From Microcella indica (GTDB lineage Bacteria > Actinomycetota > Actinomycetes > Actinomycetales > Microbacteriaceae), in contig NZ_CP058670.1 in the NCBI RefSeq assembly GCF_013414345.1, positions 806,001 to 870,000 on the forward strand: DNA of 64,000 nt, given 5' to 3'. A program made the position numbers and the translations under genes. Under the pieces are notes generated by a model, which did no database searches, had not been told where the DNA came from, and saw only the letters and a program-made list of their open reading frames with translations. This document shows, one piece after another, positions 8,712 through 17,830 of the stretch (positions are counted from its first letter, which is position 1; each line of letters begins with the position of its first letter).

Positions 8712-9592
8712 CCCCCCCATCCCCGGCCACTGCGGTCATTCCCGTGGAGTCCTCTCGGCGTCGTCGAGGTCTCGCTCGCCGCATCATCGCGCGGCCCGCG
8801 GGATTGGCGAGCATCATCTTCCTCGTAGTTCTCGCGGTGATCTCGCTGCTGGGCCCATGGATCACGCCCTTCGATCCGAACCAGAACGACCTGCGCGGCG
8901 TCCTCCAGGCGCCGAACTTCGAGCACGTGCTCGGAACCGATGACTTGGGACGGGACGTGTTTTCACGGCTTCTCGTCGCCGGGCGGGTGTCGCTCTCAGC
9001 GACGTTCCAAGCGGTCGGGATCGGTTTAGTCTTCGGCGTGCTGCCGGGTGTCCTAGCGGGTTACCTCGGCGGCTGGTTCGACACGATCGTGACGCGCATC
9101 GCGGACGTGCTGCTGAGCTTCCCATCGCTCTTCCTCGCACTCGCCATCGTCGCCATCCTCGGCCCAGGTCTGGGTAATGCGATGCTCGCCGTCGGTATCG
9201 CTTATGCGCCTAGATTCCTGCGAATTGTGCGCGGGCAGATCCTCTTCGTTCGTAGCGAGACGTTTGTCGAAGCCGCCATATCGACCGGAATTCCGAGACA
9301 TCGCGTCATCTGGGCGCACATGCTCCCCAACGCCTGGCCGGCTCTCATCATCCAGATCTCCTTCATGCTCGGTCTCACTCTCATCATCGAGTCCAGCCTG
9401 AGCTATCTGGGTCTCGGCGTTCAGCCACCAGACGCGAGCTGGGGGTCGATGATCGGCGGTAGCAAGGCGTACATCGAGATTGCACCGTGGCTCGTGCTCG
9501 CGCCGGGACTCGTGATCTTCTTCACGTCTCTGGCGTTCAACACGCTCGGTGACGTGCTCCGTGATGAGGTAACAGGAGGTCGAGAAGGATGA
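8708..9592 (+). CDS. ABC transporter permease (DppC/OppC family)
   Basis: A 294-residue second membrane subunit. The N-terminal cytoplasmic segment is followed by the OppC_N-type helix, then the GTDDLGRDVFSRLL motif typical of DppC proteins near residue 78, and five further helices. The EAA loop (EAAISTGIPRHRVIWAHMLP) lies around residues 188-207. It is coupled by 4-base overlaps to both neighbours. Confidence 0.93.
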   Translation: MTPPSPATAVIPVESSRRRRGLARRIIARPAGLASIIFLVVLAVISLLGPWITPFDPNQNDLRGVLQAPNFEHVLGTDDLGRDVFSRLLVAGRVSLSATFQAVGIGLVFGVLPGVLAGYLGGWFDTIVTRIADVLLSFPSLFLALAIVAILGPGLGNAMLAVGIAYAPRFLRIVRGQILFVRSETFVEAAISTGIPRHRVIWAHMLPNAWPALIIQISFMLGLTLIIESSLSYLGLGVQPPDASWGSMIGGSKAYIEIAPWLVLAPGLVIFFTSLAFNTLGDVLRDEVTGGREG

Positions 9593-10623
9593 CGACGATG
9601 GAACGCACGGACGCGGCGACGAAAACCGGCGCGGCACCGCTACTGAGTGTCGAGGGATTCTCGCTCGACATCGCTCCTGGGCGTGAGTATCTACCGGTGC
9701 TCGACGACATCAGCCTGACGGTCGGTGCAGGAGAGGTCGTTGGACTGGTCGGCGAGTCGGGTTCGGGCAAATCGACGTTGGCGATGTCGCTCATCGGTCT
9801 CGTGCCGAAGCGCATCTCGCGTCAGCGCGGAGGTCGGATCTTGTTCAACGGGGTCGACGTCACCGCCCTGCCCGAGCGCGATCTGCGCGCGATCCGGGGC
9901 AGCCAGGTGGGGATGATCTTCCAGGAGCCGATGACGGCACTTGATCCCGCATACCGCGTCGGCGATCAAGTCGCTGAGGTTATCCGTCGGCACAACGGTG
10001 TCAGTCGGGCCGAGGCTCGCGCTCAGGTGATCGAGGACTTCCGCCTTGTCGAGATATCCGATCCCGAACGACGCGCCGATGCCTATCCGCATGAGCTTTC
10101 CGGAGGTCTGCGACAAAGAGTGTGCATCGCGATGGCAATCGCCTGCCGACCGAGTCTGCTCATCGCCGATGAGCCCACGACGGCACTCGACGTCACGACG
10201 CAGGCGCAGATCCTTGATCTGCTCCGACGGTTGCGTGCCGAAATGGACATGTCGATCGTGCTCATCAGCCACGATCTTGCGGTTATCGCTGAATTCTGCG
10301 ATCGGGTAATGGTCATGTATGCCGGGCAGATCGTCGAGCAGGCCCCCATAGACCCCTTCTTCGTCCGCCCGCGGCACCCCTACTCGTCGGCGCTTCTGCA
10401 GTCGCTACCGGAGAACCAGCCGCCACTTCAGCAGCTCTCAGTGCTTCGCGGATCTCCGCCAGCCCTCGGTCATGTCGCGTCGGGTTGTCGTTTCGCGGCC
10501 CGTTGTGATTTTGTTCAGCACGGACGGTGTGATGTGGAGCCGATACCTCTGCGTGGGCTCGACGGCGGTGCGGTGCGATGTGTTCGCGCTGAGGAGCTCG
10601 CTTTGCCGGGAGTAGGAGAATGA
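9589..10623 (+). CDS. ABC transporter ATPase (DppD/OppD family)
   Basis: A 344-residue ATPase with Walker [10 protein letters not shown] at residues 55-63, signature LSGGLRQRV, and Walker [13 protein letters not shown]. The C-terminal oligopeptide-transporter extension contains a cysteine cluster (GCRFAARC and GRC), a region that in some DppD/OppD proteins holds an iron-sulfur cluster. It forms a heterodimer with the following ATPase. Overlaps of 4 bases on both sides keep it in one transcript with the permeases. Confidence 0.93.
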   Translation: MTTMERTDAATKTGAAPLLSVEGFSLDIAPGREYLPVLDDISLTVGAGEVVGLVGESGSGKSTLAMSLIGLVPKRISRQRGGRILFNGVDVTALPERDLRAIRGSQVGMIFQEPMTALDPAYRVGDQVAEVIRRHNGVSRAEARAQVIEDFRLVEISDPERRADAYPHELSGGLRQRVCIAMAIACRPSLLIADEPTTALDVTTQAQILDLLRRLRAEMDMSIVLISHDLAVIAEFCDRVMVMYAGQIVEQAPIDPFFVRPRHPYSSALLQSLPENQPPLQQLSVLRGSPPALGHVASGCRFAARCDFVQHGRCDVEPIPLRGLDGGAVRCVRAEELALPGVGE

Positions 10624-11711
10624 CGGCCACGCAATCGTCCGCCGGCTCGGACGAGTTGGGCCCCGTAGTGCTCGAGGGTCTCAATCTCGTGAAGGACTTC
10701 GCCGGACGTTCTTCACTGTTCCGCCGCAGCCGCAGCCAGGTGCGTGCGGTCGACGAGGTGACCCTGAGCCTCCACGCGGGCCGCACCCTCGGATTGGTGG
10801 GTGAATCGGGTTCGGGCAAGTCGACGGTGGGTCGGTTGCTCCTGCGACTGGTGGGCACCACGAGTGGCGAGGTGCTGCTGGACGGTTCGGACGTGACGGC
10901 GATGCGTGGCAAGGCTTTGAGTCGTGCTCGCCGGTCCATGCAGATGGTGTTCCAGGACCCTTACTCCTCGCTCAACCCGACAATGCGCATCGGTGACATC
11001 ATCGGCGAGCCGGTCGCGTTCCACCGGAAGCTGAAGGGCGACGACCTGGATGCCGAGGTCGAACGGCTCCTGGTCAGCGTCGGTCTGTCGGCTACGCACG
11101 CTCGGCGGTTCCCTGACGAGCTGTCCGGGGGCCAGCGCCAGCGCGTGGCCATCGCACGCGCTCTGGCGCCGAACCCGAAGATCCTTGTCTGCGACGAGGC
11201 CGTGAGTGCCCTTGACATTTCGATTCAGTCGCAGATCCTCAACCTGCTGCTTGAGCTGCAACAGGAGTTCGGTGTCACCATCCTGTTCATCTCGCACGAC
11301 TTGTCGGTCGTGCGACATGTGAGTCGCGACATCGCCGTGATGTATCTCGGTCAGATCGTCGAGTTCGGGCCAGCAGATCGCGTCGTCGACAGCCCCGCAC
11401 ATCCGTACACAGCCGCTTTGCTCTCAGCCGTCCCGGAGGCGAAGCCTTCGCACGGTCGTGCCCGGGCGAAGGTGTTGCTGCAGGGCGATCCCCCCAGCCC
11501 GTCCCAGCGACCGGCGGGGTGTCCGTTCGTGTCTCGTTGCCCAGCTGCCTTCGAACCGTGCCACGTCATCCGGCCGGAGCACACCCCCGTCGACGGAGGT
11601 GGCACGGTCGCGTGTCACCTCCAGACGAGCGGACCCAAGCTTGCGGGCCGACCGGTCCCGTTGGAACTGATGCGCACTGCGCCTCGCGAGGCGCCAACGG
11701 AGAGCGCCTAG
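10620..11711 (+). CDS. ABC transporter ATPase (DppF/OppF family)
   Basis: A 363-residue second ATPase, with Walker [10 protein letters not shown] near residues 61-69, [15 protein letters not shown], and CDEAVSALD. The [15 protein letters not shown]-loop segment is typical of OppF. The C-terminal extension carries the cysteine motif GCPFVSRC, as in its partner. It is the last gene of the importer operon; the next gene has its own AT-rich promoter. Confidence 0.93.
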   Translation: MTATQSSAGSDELGPVVLEGLNLVKDFAGRSSLFRRSRSQVRAVDEVTLSLHAGRTLGLVGESGSGKSTVGRLLLRLVGTTSGEVLLDGSDVTAMRGKALSRARRSMQMVFQDPYSSLNPTMRIGDIIGEPVAFHRKLKGDDLDAEVERLLVSVGLSATHARRFPDELSGGQRQRVAIARALAPNPKILVCDEAVSALDISIQSQILNLLLELQQEFGVTILFISHDLSVVRHVSRDIAVMYLGQIVEFGPADRVVDSPAHPYTAALLSAVPEAKPSHGRARAKVLLQGDPPSPSQRPAGCPFVSRCPAAFEPCHVIRPEHTPVDGGGTVACHLQTSGPKLAGRPVPLELMRTAPREAPTESA

Positions 11712-11729
11712 CAGTGTACTAGGCAATCC

Positions 11730-11776
11730 TTATTTTGTAGTATATTATAATAAGATATAATCGCCTCGAAGGAGAA
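11730..11776 (+). promoter_or_regulatory. AT-rich promoter of the beta-oxidation operon
   Basis: The most AT-rich stretch of the window separates the importer from the catabolic genes. It contains a perfect TATAAT at 11757-11762, and CTTATT/AATAAG inverted arms at 11730-11735 and 11750-11755 that could be an operator. AAGGAGA follows at 11770-11776 as the ribosome site for the ATG at 11780. The -35 is uncertain (TTGTAG at 11736-11741 is 15 bases away). Confidence 0.55.
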
Positions 11777-11779
11777 GAT

Positions 11780-12643
11780 ATGACATCCGTGAAGACACTG
11801 GCCGTCGTCGGCTCGGGCACGATGGGACACGGTATTGGACAACTCGCCGCCATGCAGGCCATTGACGTGCGCGTGTTCGACGTCGATTCCGCGGCCTTGG
11901 ACCGGGCACGTTCGGGAGTCCGCACGAGTCTTGACCGTTTCGTCAAGAAGGGCTCGATTAGCCAGGAGCAATCCGACAATATTCTCGGCCGGATGTCATT
12001 CGTCAACGACCTCGACAAGGCGGTCTCGGGCGCGGATGTCGTCGTGGAGGCCGTTCCTGAAGTGCTCGAGCTCAAGCAGAAGGTGTTCGCCGATCTCGAC
12101 AGTCGAGCCGACGAGTCGACGCTTCTCGCCACGAATACCAGCCAGCTCAGCATCACAGCCATCGCCTCGGTGACCAGCCACCCTGAGCGGGTGGTCGGGA
12201 TGCACTTCTTCAATCCACCTGTGATGATGCGCCTCGTCGAGATCATTCGCGGCACGCTCACGTCGGACGAGATGCTCGATCGCACGGTCGCGCTCGCTGA
12301 GCAGCTCGGCAAGGAGAGTGTCGTCTGCCAGCGTGATGCGCCAGGTTTCATCACCACCCGAGCGATCATGGCGTTGCGGCTGGAGTGCATTCGGATCTAT
12401 GAGGAGGGTATCGCCTCGATGGAGGACCTCGACAAGGCCATGCGTTTGGCCTTCAATCACCCGATGGGTCAGTTCGAGCTCAACGATTACAACGGCCTCG
12501 ACATCGCACTCCAGGGCTCGCGAAATTTGCGCGAGGCCTATGGCGAGCGTTTCGCGCCGCCGCCCAGCCTCGTTTCCCGAGTTGCGGCTGGCCGACTCGG
12601 TCGGAAGACCGGCGGCGGCTGGTACGACTACCCCACCGACTGA
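11780..12643 (+). CDS. 3-hydroxyacyl-CoA dehydrogenase
   Basis: NAD-dependent oxidation of a (3S)-hydroxyacyl-CoA to the 3-oxoacyl-CoA. The 287-residue single-function enzyme of the Hbd/PaaH type has a Rossmann nucleotide motif GSGTMGHGIG at residues 11-20, catalytic-dyad context GMHFFNPP (His142), TNTSQL before it, and the C-terminal helical domain ending GGGWYDY. It is the first gene of the operon running to the DUF35 gene and starts with a strong ribosome site. The substrate is not predictable beyond a short or medium hydroxyacyl-CoA. Confidence 0.9.
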   Translation: MTSVKTLAVVGSGTMGHGIGQLAAMQAIDVRVFDVDSAALDRARSGVRTSLDRFVKKGSISQEQSDNILGRMSFVNDLDKAVSGADVVVEAVPEVLELKQKVFADLDSRADESTLLATNTSQLSITAIASVTSHPERVVGMHFFNPPVMMRLVEIIRGTLTSDEMLDRTVALAEQLGKESVVCQRDAPGFITTRAIMALRLECIRIYEEGIASMEDLDKAMRLAFNHPMGQFELNDYNGLDIALQGSRNLREAYGERFAPPPSLVSRVAAGRLGRKTGGGWYDYPTD

Positions 12644-12686
12644 GCAAAGACCCCGAGACAACACCGATCCGAAGGAGAATCACGTC

Positions 12687-13508
12687 ATGGTTGCCACATC
12701 TGAATTCACCGACATCATCTACGAGAAAGCTGACCACGTCGCCCGGATTACGATCAACCGGCCCAAGTCCCTCAACGCCTACACCAACCACACCATGCGC
12801 GAGCTGGTGCTCGCTATCCAGGACGCGTCGTTCGACGGTGAGGTAGGCGTGGTCGTGATCACCGGGGCCGGTGACCGCGCGTTCTGCGCGGGCGGCGACG
12901 TCAAGTGGGAGGACGAGGGCGGCCTCGAAGCCACGTATGACTACTTCCCTGACATCCACAACGCCATCCGATGCTGCCTCAAGCCTGTGATCGCGCGAGT
13001 GAACGGCTACTCGATCGGCGGCGGCAACCACATGGCATATGCGTGCGACCTCACGATCGCCGCCGATCACGCCATCTTCGGTCAGAACGGTCCGTCGGTC
13101 GGCAGTCCAGCCGACGGCTTCACGGTCGCTCGCCTGTCGACCATCATTGGGCACAAGCGCGCTCGAGAGATGTGGTTCCTCAACCGCAAGTACACCGCCG
13201 CGCAAATGCTCGATTGGGGCCTCGTCAACGCGGTCGTGCCGTATGACAAGCTCGACGAAGAAGTCGACCAGTGGTGCCAGGAAATCCTGGCGAAGAGCCC
13301 CACGTGCTTGCGCGTGAACAAGGCGTCGTTTGAGGGTGCACTGGACAACCTGCGCAATCCCACCTTCTCTGTGCAGCGCATGCTCGCGCCGAACTACCTC
13401 GGTTCCGAGGAGCAGATGGAGGGCACAAAGGCATTCCTTGAGAAGCGCAAGCCCGACTTCAACAAGTTCCGGCGCGACGTCCCCGAGCTCTACACGAGCG
13501 CGAGCTAG
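12687..13508 (+). CDS. MenB/BadI-like crotonase (possible ring-opening acyl-CoA hydrolase)
   Basis: A 273-residue crotonase-fold protein. It follows the MenB/BadI branch rather than plain enoyl-CoA hydratases: GDRAFCAGGD at residues 62-71, PVIARVNGYSIGGGN, FGQNGPSVGS at 131-140, and the KRAREMWFL block at 157-165. The C-terminal EGTKAFLEKRKPDF is also characteristic. BadI opens 2-ketocyclohexanecarboxyl-CoA by hydrolysis; MenB closes a naphthoate ring. In this protein the residue aligning with the usual active-site Asp after VGS is Ala142, with an Asp one position later (Asp143), so neither activity can be assumed. Placed directly after the hydroxyacyl-CoA dehydrogenase, it could cleave a cyclic or branched 3-oxoacyl-CoA without a thiolase. 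It has AAGGAG before its ATG. Confidence 0.75.
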   Translation: MVATSEFTDIIYEKADHVARITINRPKSLNAYTNHTMRELVLAIQDASFDGEVGVVVITGAGDRAFCAGGDVKWEDEGGLEATYDYFPDIHNAIRCCLKPVIARVNGYSIGGGNHMAYACDLTIAADHAIFGQNGPSVGSPADGFTVARLSTIIGHKRAREMWFLNRKYTAAQMLDWGLVNAVVPYDKLDEEVDQWCQEILAKSPTCLRVNKASFEGALDNLRNPTFSVQRMLAPNYLGSEEQMEGTKAFLEKRKPDFNKFRRDVPELYTSAS

Positions 13509-13509
13509 C

Positions 13510-14280
13510 GTGTCCGTCCGAGTAGAGTCAGAGGGCTTTGTCCGGATCATCACCATCGATCGCCCTGAGGCCCGCAACGCGATCAACCGGGAGACGAGGG
13601 CAGGTCTCGAGGAGGCATTCACCGGATTCGCCTCGGACGACGGCGCGCGAGTCGCGGTGCTGACCGGGGCGGGAGACAGAGCGTTCAGCGCCGGTGCAGA
13701 CCTCAAAGAGATGGATCCAGCGGAGCGCGCCGACCCCGCATACACAGCGCCACCATTCGGTTTCATCACCCGGGACTTCTATACGGACAAGCCCATCGTC
13801 GCCGCTGTGAACGGCGCGGCGTATGGCGGTGGGCTGGAGATGGTCCTTGCGTGCGATCTGCGTATCGCGGCCGACAACTCCCAGCTCGGGTTGACGGAGG
13901 CGAAGTGGGGGTTGCTGCCCGGAGGTGGGGGGACCCAGCGTCTGGCTCGCGAGATTCCTCGTGCAATCGCGCTGGAAATGCTCATGACGGGCGTGCCGAT
14001 CTCGGCCGCGCGAGCCTACGAGCTCGGTCTGGTCAACGCAGTTGTACCGTCGGCGGATCTCATGTCGCGCGCCCTGCAGCTCGCCGAGGCGATCGCGGCC
14101 AATGGCCCGCTCGCGGTTCGAGCGGCGAAGAAGGCGGTCGACGAGGGAGCTGGCCTGCCGCTCGACGAAGCTCTCGCTCTTGAGCAGAAACTGAGCAAGA
14201 AACTGTTCGCGACGTCCGACGCAGCGGAGGGGCCGCGAGCCTTCGCCGAGAAGCGTCCGCCGCGGTTCGAAGCAAGGTGA
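13510..14280 (+). CDS. Enoyl-CoA hydratase/isomerase family protein
   Basis: A 256-residue crotonase. It shows the CoA-binding start DRPEARNAIN, the first oxyanion-hole segment AFSAGADLKEM and the second one AAYGGGLEMVLACD. Two glutamates in the catalytic positions (around GLTEAKWGLLPGGGG) fit hydration of a 2-enoyl-CoA. The C-terminus ends EKRPPRFEAR, as normal. The GTG start is 1 base after the stop of the preceding gene, so it depends on the upstream ribosome. It is one of three crotonase paralogues in the operon. Confidence 0.85.
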   Translation: MSVRVESEGFVRIITIDRPEARNAINRETRAGLEEAFTGFASDDGARVAVLTGAGDRAFSAGADLKEMDPAERADPAYTAPPFGFITRDFYTDKPIVAAVNGAAYGGGLEMVLACDLRIAADNSQLGLTEAKWGLLPGGGGTQRLAREIPRAIALEMLMTGVPISAARAYELGLVNAVVPSADLMSRALQLAEAIAANGPLAVRAAKKAVDEGAGLPLDEALALEQKLSKKLFATSDAAEGPRAFAEKRPPRFEAR

Positions 14281-14284
14281 TCCG

Positions 14285-15436
14285 ATGACTAGCAATGTAG
14301 GGGAGCTCTTCCAGCTCCCGGCCGAACTCGAAGAATTCCGATCGTCTGCGCGCTCGTTCGCGGAGCGGGAGGTCGCACCGCTCGTAGACGAGGCGGAGCG
14401 CACCTCCACCTTCCCGCTCGAGTTGTTCACGAAGGCCGGGTCCGCCGGCCTCCTGGGGTTACAGTTCGAGGAGCGCTGGGGCGGTTCCGATGCCGGTCTG
14501 CTTCCGGACATGATCTTCCGCGAGGAGGTCTCGCGAGTGTGTGCCGGAATCGCCGCTGGACTCGGCATTCAGGGCCAGATTGGCACCGCCTATCTCGCGC
14601 GATTCGGATCCGACGAGCAGAAAGAGCGATGGTTGCGTCCGGCGATTGCGGGCGAACTCATCACGGCCTGGGGCCTGACCGAGCCGGACGCGGGTTCGGA
14701 TGTGCGCGCCATCCGCACGACGGTTGAGGTCGCCGGGTCTAGTGCTGTGTTGCGCGGACGCAAGACCTTCATCACCAATGGGCCGATCGCAGGAGCCGTC
14801 GGCGTCGTCGCGAAGCAGGACAATGGCAAGTTCGCGGTGTACATGGTCGAGGCCGGCGACGAGGGCTACGCCGTCGAGCGCACGCTTGAGAAGCTGGGTT
14901 GCCGTTCCTCGCAAGTCGGCGAGCTCGTCTTCGATGACGTGCGCCTAGACGAATCGCGGCGCATCTCACCGGCCGAGGGTTCCGAGATTGAGGAGATCCT
15001 CGATGTGCTTATCCGCGGACGCATCCTGATCTCCGCCGCGTCGCTCGGCGTCGCCACCGCTGCGTTCGACCTCGGTCTGGCGTATGCCAAGGAGCGCACC
15101 GCCTTCGGCCGCAAGATCGGCGGGTTCCAAGAGATTTCGATGAAGTTCGCCGAGGCGGACGCTCGCATCGCTGCTGCCCGGCTCCTCACCTATCGCGCGG
15201 CCGTGCTGTGCGACTCTCGATCCGAAGTTCCCGTCCGGGAGGTCGCGCACGCGAAGCTCATGGCGAGCGAGACGGCTCTCTGGGTCGTCGACCAGATGAT
15301 GCGAGTGTTCGGCGGTATGGGTTTCATGCGCGAAGCCCCCATCGAGAGGTTGTACCGCGACGTCCGGTATTTCCAGATCGTCGAAGGCACCACGGAGATC
15401 CAGCATAGAATTCTCGCGAAGGCGCTCGGACTATGA
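14285..15436 (+). CDS. Acyl-CoA dehydrogenase
   Basis: FAD-dependent alpha,beta-dehydrogenation of an acyl-CoA, passing electrons to ETF. The 383-residue protein has the full fold: N-terminal helices, middle beta domain with AWGLTEPDAGSD (residues about 125-136) and KTFITNG, and C-terminal helices with ERTAFGRKIGGFQ. The catalytic-base segment is VEGTTEIQHR near the end. It begins 4 bases after the preceding stop and overlaps the next gene by 4 bases. Confidence 0.92.
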   Translation: MTSNVGELFQLPAELEEFRSSARSFAEREVAPLVDEAERTSTFPLELFTKAGSAGLLGLQFEERWGGSDAGLLPDMIFREEVSRVCAGIAAGLGIQGQIGTAYLARFGSDEQKERWLRPAIAGELITAWGLTEPDAGSDVRAIRTTVEVAGSSAVLRGRKTFITNGPIAGAVGVVAKQDNGKFAVYMVEAGDEGYAVERTLEKLGCRSSQVGELVFDDVRLDESRRISPAEGSEIEEILDVLIRGRILISAASLGVATAAFDLGLAYAKERTAFGRKIGGFQEISMKFAEADARIAAARLLTYRAAVLCDSRSEVPVREVAHAKLMASETALWVVDQMMRVFGGMGFMREAPIERLYRDVRYFQIVEGTTEIQHRILAKALGL

Positions 15437-16218
15437 CCGAGGGAAGCATTGCGGAGCTCCTTGTCGAACGCGAAGGCGCTGTCGGCATTCTGACCCTCAA
15501 CCGTCCCCATGCCCACAACAGCCTGAACTCCACGCTCATCGCGACGCTCGGCGAGGCACTCTCCGAGTTCCGAGAAGACCCCGCGATCGCGGTAATCGTC
15601 ATCACGGGTGCCGGTGATAAGTCATTCTGCTCGGGGATGGACCTCCGTGGCGCGCCCGACGTCACGGCGCTCGAGGACCAGTTCAGCCCGCCCCCGCAGC
15701 ACCTGTCGCGGGGTATGGAGGTGTGGAAGCCTCTGATCGCGGCGGTCAACGGCTACGCGCTTGGCGCCGGATTCGAACTTGCCCTCTCGTGTGATCTGCG
15801 GTATGCCTCATCAACAGCGACTTTCGGACTTCCGGAGGTACGCATCGGGTCGATGCCGGGGGCCGGCGGGACCCAGCGCATCATCCGGCAGGCACCGCAC
15901 GCGCTCGCGATGGAACTCCTGCTCACAGGTGATCGCTGGGACGCACAGCGAATTCGCGACGCCGGACTCATCAATGGAGTGGTCCCTCCAGAGGAGCTAC
16001 GTGGCACCGTGCTGGAGATCGCGCACCGTATCGGCGACAACGCTCCCCTCGCCATCCAGGCCGTCAAGCAGGCCGTCGCTCGCGGTCGCCACCTGCCTCT
16101 CGCCGAGGGGTTGATCCTCGAGCGCACCTTGTTCAACCTGATCCGCGACACGGAAGACAGGGCGGAGGGCCGCGCAGCCTTCGCCGAGAAGCGGCCTCCC
16201 GTGTTCCGCGGTCGATGA
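15433..16218 (+). CDS. Enoyl-CoA hydratase/isomerase family protein
   Basis: A 261-residue third crotonase of the operon, with NRPHAHNSLN, the oxyanion loop SFCSGMDLRG, GYALGAGFELALSCDLR, and GLPEVRIGSMPGAGGTQR containing the usual catalytic glutamate. It ends EKRPPVFRGR. ATG overlaps the stop of the acyl-CoA dehydrogenase gene, suggesting that the two act in sequence (dehydrogenate, then hydrate). Confidence 0.87.
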   Translation: MTEGSIAELLVEREGAVGILTLNRPHAHNSLNSTLIATLGEALSEFREDPAIAVIVITGAGDKSFCSGMDLRGAPDVTALEDQFSPPPQHLSRGMEVWKPLIAAVNGYALGAGFELALSCDLRYASSTATFGLPEVRIGSMPGAGGTQRIIRQAPHALAMELLLTGDRWDAQRIRDAGLINGVVPPEELRGTVLEIAHRIGDNAPLAIQAVKQAVARGRHLPLAEGLILERTLFNLIRDTEDRAEGRAAFAEKRPPVFRGR

Positions 16219-16244
16219 TTAGCCGTTCGACAAAGGAGACAGAG

Positions 16245-17408
16245 ATGGACAGCACAGCACACCGTGGTCTCAGCGGACGCGGCGCGATCGTCGGGGTGGG
16301 ACGCACCCGGATGGGCAAGATGCCGGGATCGACGGCGCTCGGGCTCGGTCTTGAGGCCCTCAAGCTAGCGATCGACGACGCTGGGATCGACAAGTCGGAG
16401 ATTGACGGAATTCTCACCCACCCCGGCACCACCTCTCGCGAAGGTGCTAATCACTATCTGCGCCTCGCCGAGGCGGCTGGCATCGATCCGCGCTACGCGG
16501 GGTCGAAGTCGATGGGAGGCGCGACCGCCGGAGCCCTCGTGCAGGAAGCGATCATGGCCATCGACGCCGGGCTTGCGACGACGGTTGCCTGCGTCTTCGG
16601 CGACGCGGCGCTGACCGGCGGGCAGAGGTTTAACTCTCCCAACGGTGACCCGGGGTTGAGCTGGGGAATTTGGGGCATGTTCGGCCCCCAGGCCAACAGC
16701 GCGCTCGGCGCGCGCCGCCACATGTCCTTGTACGGGACGACAAGCGAGCAGCTTGGTGCCGTCTCGGTGACTTTCCGTGAGCACGCTCAGAACAACCCGG
16801 ACGCAGTAATGCACGGCAAGCCGATAACCCTCGAGGACCATCAGGCGTCGCGCTGGGTCGTCGAACCCTTCCATCTGCTCGACTGCTGCCTCATTTCTGA
16901 CGGCGGCGTGGCGATCATCGTCAGCTCGGCGGAGCGAGCGCGAGATCTCGCGAAGCCACCCGTGCGCATTGCTGGAATGGGGCAGGGGTACACCGCTCGC
17001 AAGAGCGAAGCCGACGACTGGTGGTACCTGCCTCATCAGAAGGCTGTACTCGACGAGGCGTGGGCAACCTCGGGTCTCGGCCCGGGAGACATCGATGTCG
17101 CGGAGCTGTACGACAACTTCACGTTCTCTGTTCTGCTCTGGCTCGAGCACGGCGGATTCGTGAAGCGCGGCGAGAGCGGTGCCTTTGTGGCCGACGGCAA
17201 CCTGAAGATGGGTTCCACGCTCCCCACTAATACCCACGGGGGCAGTCTCTCCGACGCGTACATGCAGGGTTGGACGCACATCGTCGAAGGCGTGCGACAA
17301 ATCCGAGGCGAAGCCGGTCCTCGACAGGTGCCGGATGCCGAGACCTGCCTAGTCACGGGCCGTGGCATGGCCCTCAACACTGCGACTGCATTGGTGCTGA
17401 CAAAATGA
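16245..17408 (+). CDS. Thiolase-fold protein lacking the nucleophilic cysteine (Ltp2/SCP2-like, probable aldolase)
   Basis: A 387-residue thiolase-superfamily protein of the lipid-transfer/SCP2-thiolase branch. Where thiolases carry the acyl-accepting cysteine, this protein reads SMGGATAG (residues 89-96), and the C-terminal cysteine position reads TGRGMALN. Instead it keeps Tyr289 in ELYDNFTF and a GG-rich loop NTHGGS at 329-334. Loss of the cysteines with retained tyrosines is known from Ltp2, which with a DUF35 partner cleaves steroid side chains by retro-aldol reaction. The gene for a DUF35 protein overlaps it by 4 bases. I infer a C-C lyase rather than a thiolase. The ATG at 16245 follows AAAGGAG; an in-frame ATG at 16215 lacks such a site. 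Confidence 0.8.
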   Translation: MDSTAHRGLSGRGAIVGVGRTRMGKMPGSTALGLGLEALKLAIDDAGIDKSEIDGILTHPGTTSREGANHYLRLAEAAGIDPRYAGSKSMGGATAGALVQEAIMAIDAGLATTVACVFGDAALTGGQRFNSPNGDPGLSWGIWGMFGPQANSALGARRHMSLYGTTSEQLGAVSVTFREHAQNNPDAVMHGKPITLEDHQASRWVVEPFHLLDCCLISDGGVAIIVSSAERARDLAKPPVRIAGMGQGYTARKSEADDWWYLPHQKAVLDEAWATSGLGPGDIDVAELYDNFTFSVLLWLEHGGFVKRGESGAFVADGNLKMGSTLPTNTHGGSLSDAYMQGWTHIVEGVRQIRGEAGPRQVPDAETCLVTGRGMALNTATALVLTK

Positions 17409-17812
17409 CGTATGACAAACCCCTTCCGGTTCCCACCGATGGCAGCGGTCCGTTCTGGGAAGCCTGCAAGCGGCACGAACTCACGATCCAGGAGTGCACG
17501 GCGTGCGGTCATCGACGCTGGCCTATCGGCCCAGTGTGCACAAACTGCCTGTCGCCCGAGCACGTTTGGGTGGTGCTACCGGGCACGGGCGAGGTGTTGT
17601 CCTGGATCGTCTACCACCAGTCGTTCAATCAGGCATGGACTCCGGACCTTCCGTACAACGTCGCTCTTATCCGCGTCGATGGCGCGCACACCATGATCTC
17701 GAACGTGGTCAAGGCCGATCTAGACGCGATCGAGATCGGGCAACGGGTCGAAGTCGTCTTTGACGACGTCACCGCAGAGTTTGCAATCCCGAAGTTCCGC
17801 CCAGTGGCCTGA
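17405..17812 (+). CDS. DUF35 zinc-ribbon/OB-fold protein
   Basis: A 135-residue acyl-CoA-binding accessory protein. The N-terminal rubredoxin-like ribbon has Cys31, Cys34, Cys45 and Cys48 (CTAC and CTNC), and an OB-fold domain follows from about residue 58. Members of this family form complexes with thiolase-fold enzymes, as in the ChsH2 DUF35 domain with Ltp2, or BbsA with BbsB in benzylsuccinate degradation. Its start overlaps the thiolase-fold gene, supporting a two-protein enzyme. It is the last gene of its strand here and converges with the GntR gene 18 bases away. Confidence 0.87.
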   Translation: MTYDKPLPVPTDGSGPFWEACKRHELTIQECTACGHRRWPIGPVCTNCLSPEHVWVVLPGTGEVLSWIVYHQSFNQAWTPDLPYNVALIRVDGAHTMISNVVKADLDAIEIGQRVEVVFDDVTAEFAIPKFRPVA

Positions 17813-17830
17813 GGTATCCTGATGTCCAGG

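Noticed and set aside
16245-17408. Acetyl-CoA acetyltransferase (canonical thiolase)
   Set aside because: Neither catalytic cysteine is present, so the thiolase name would mislead.
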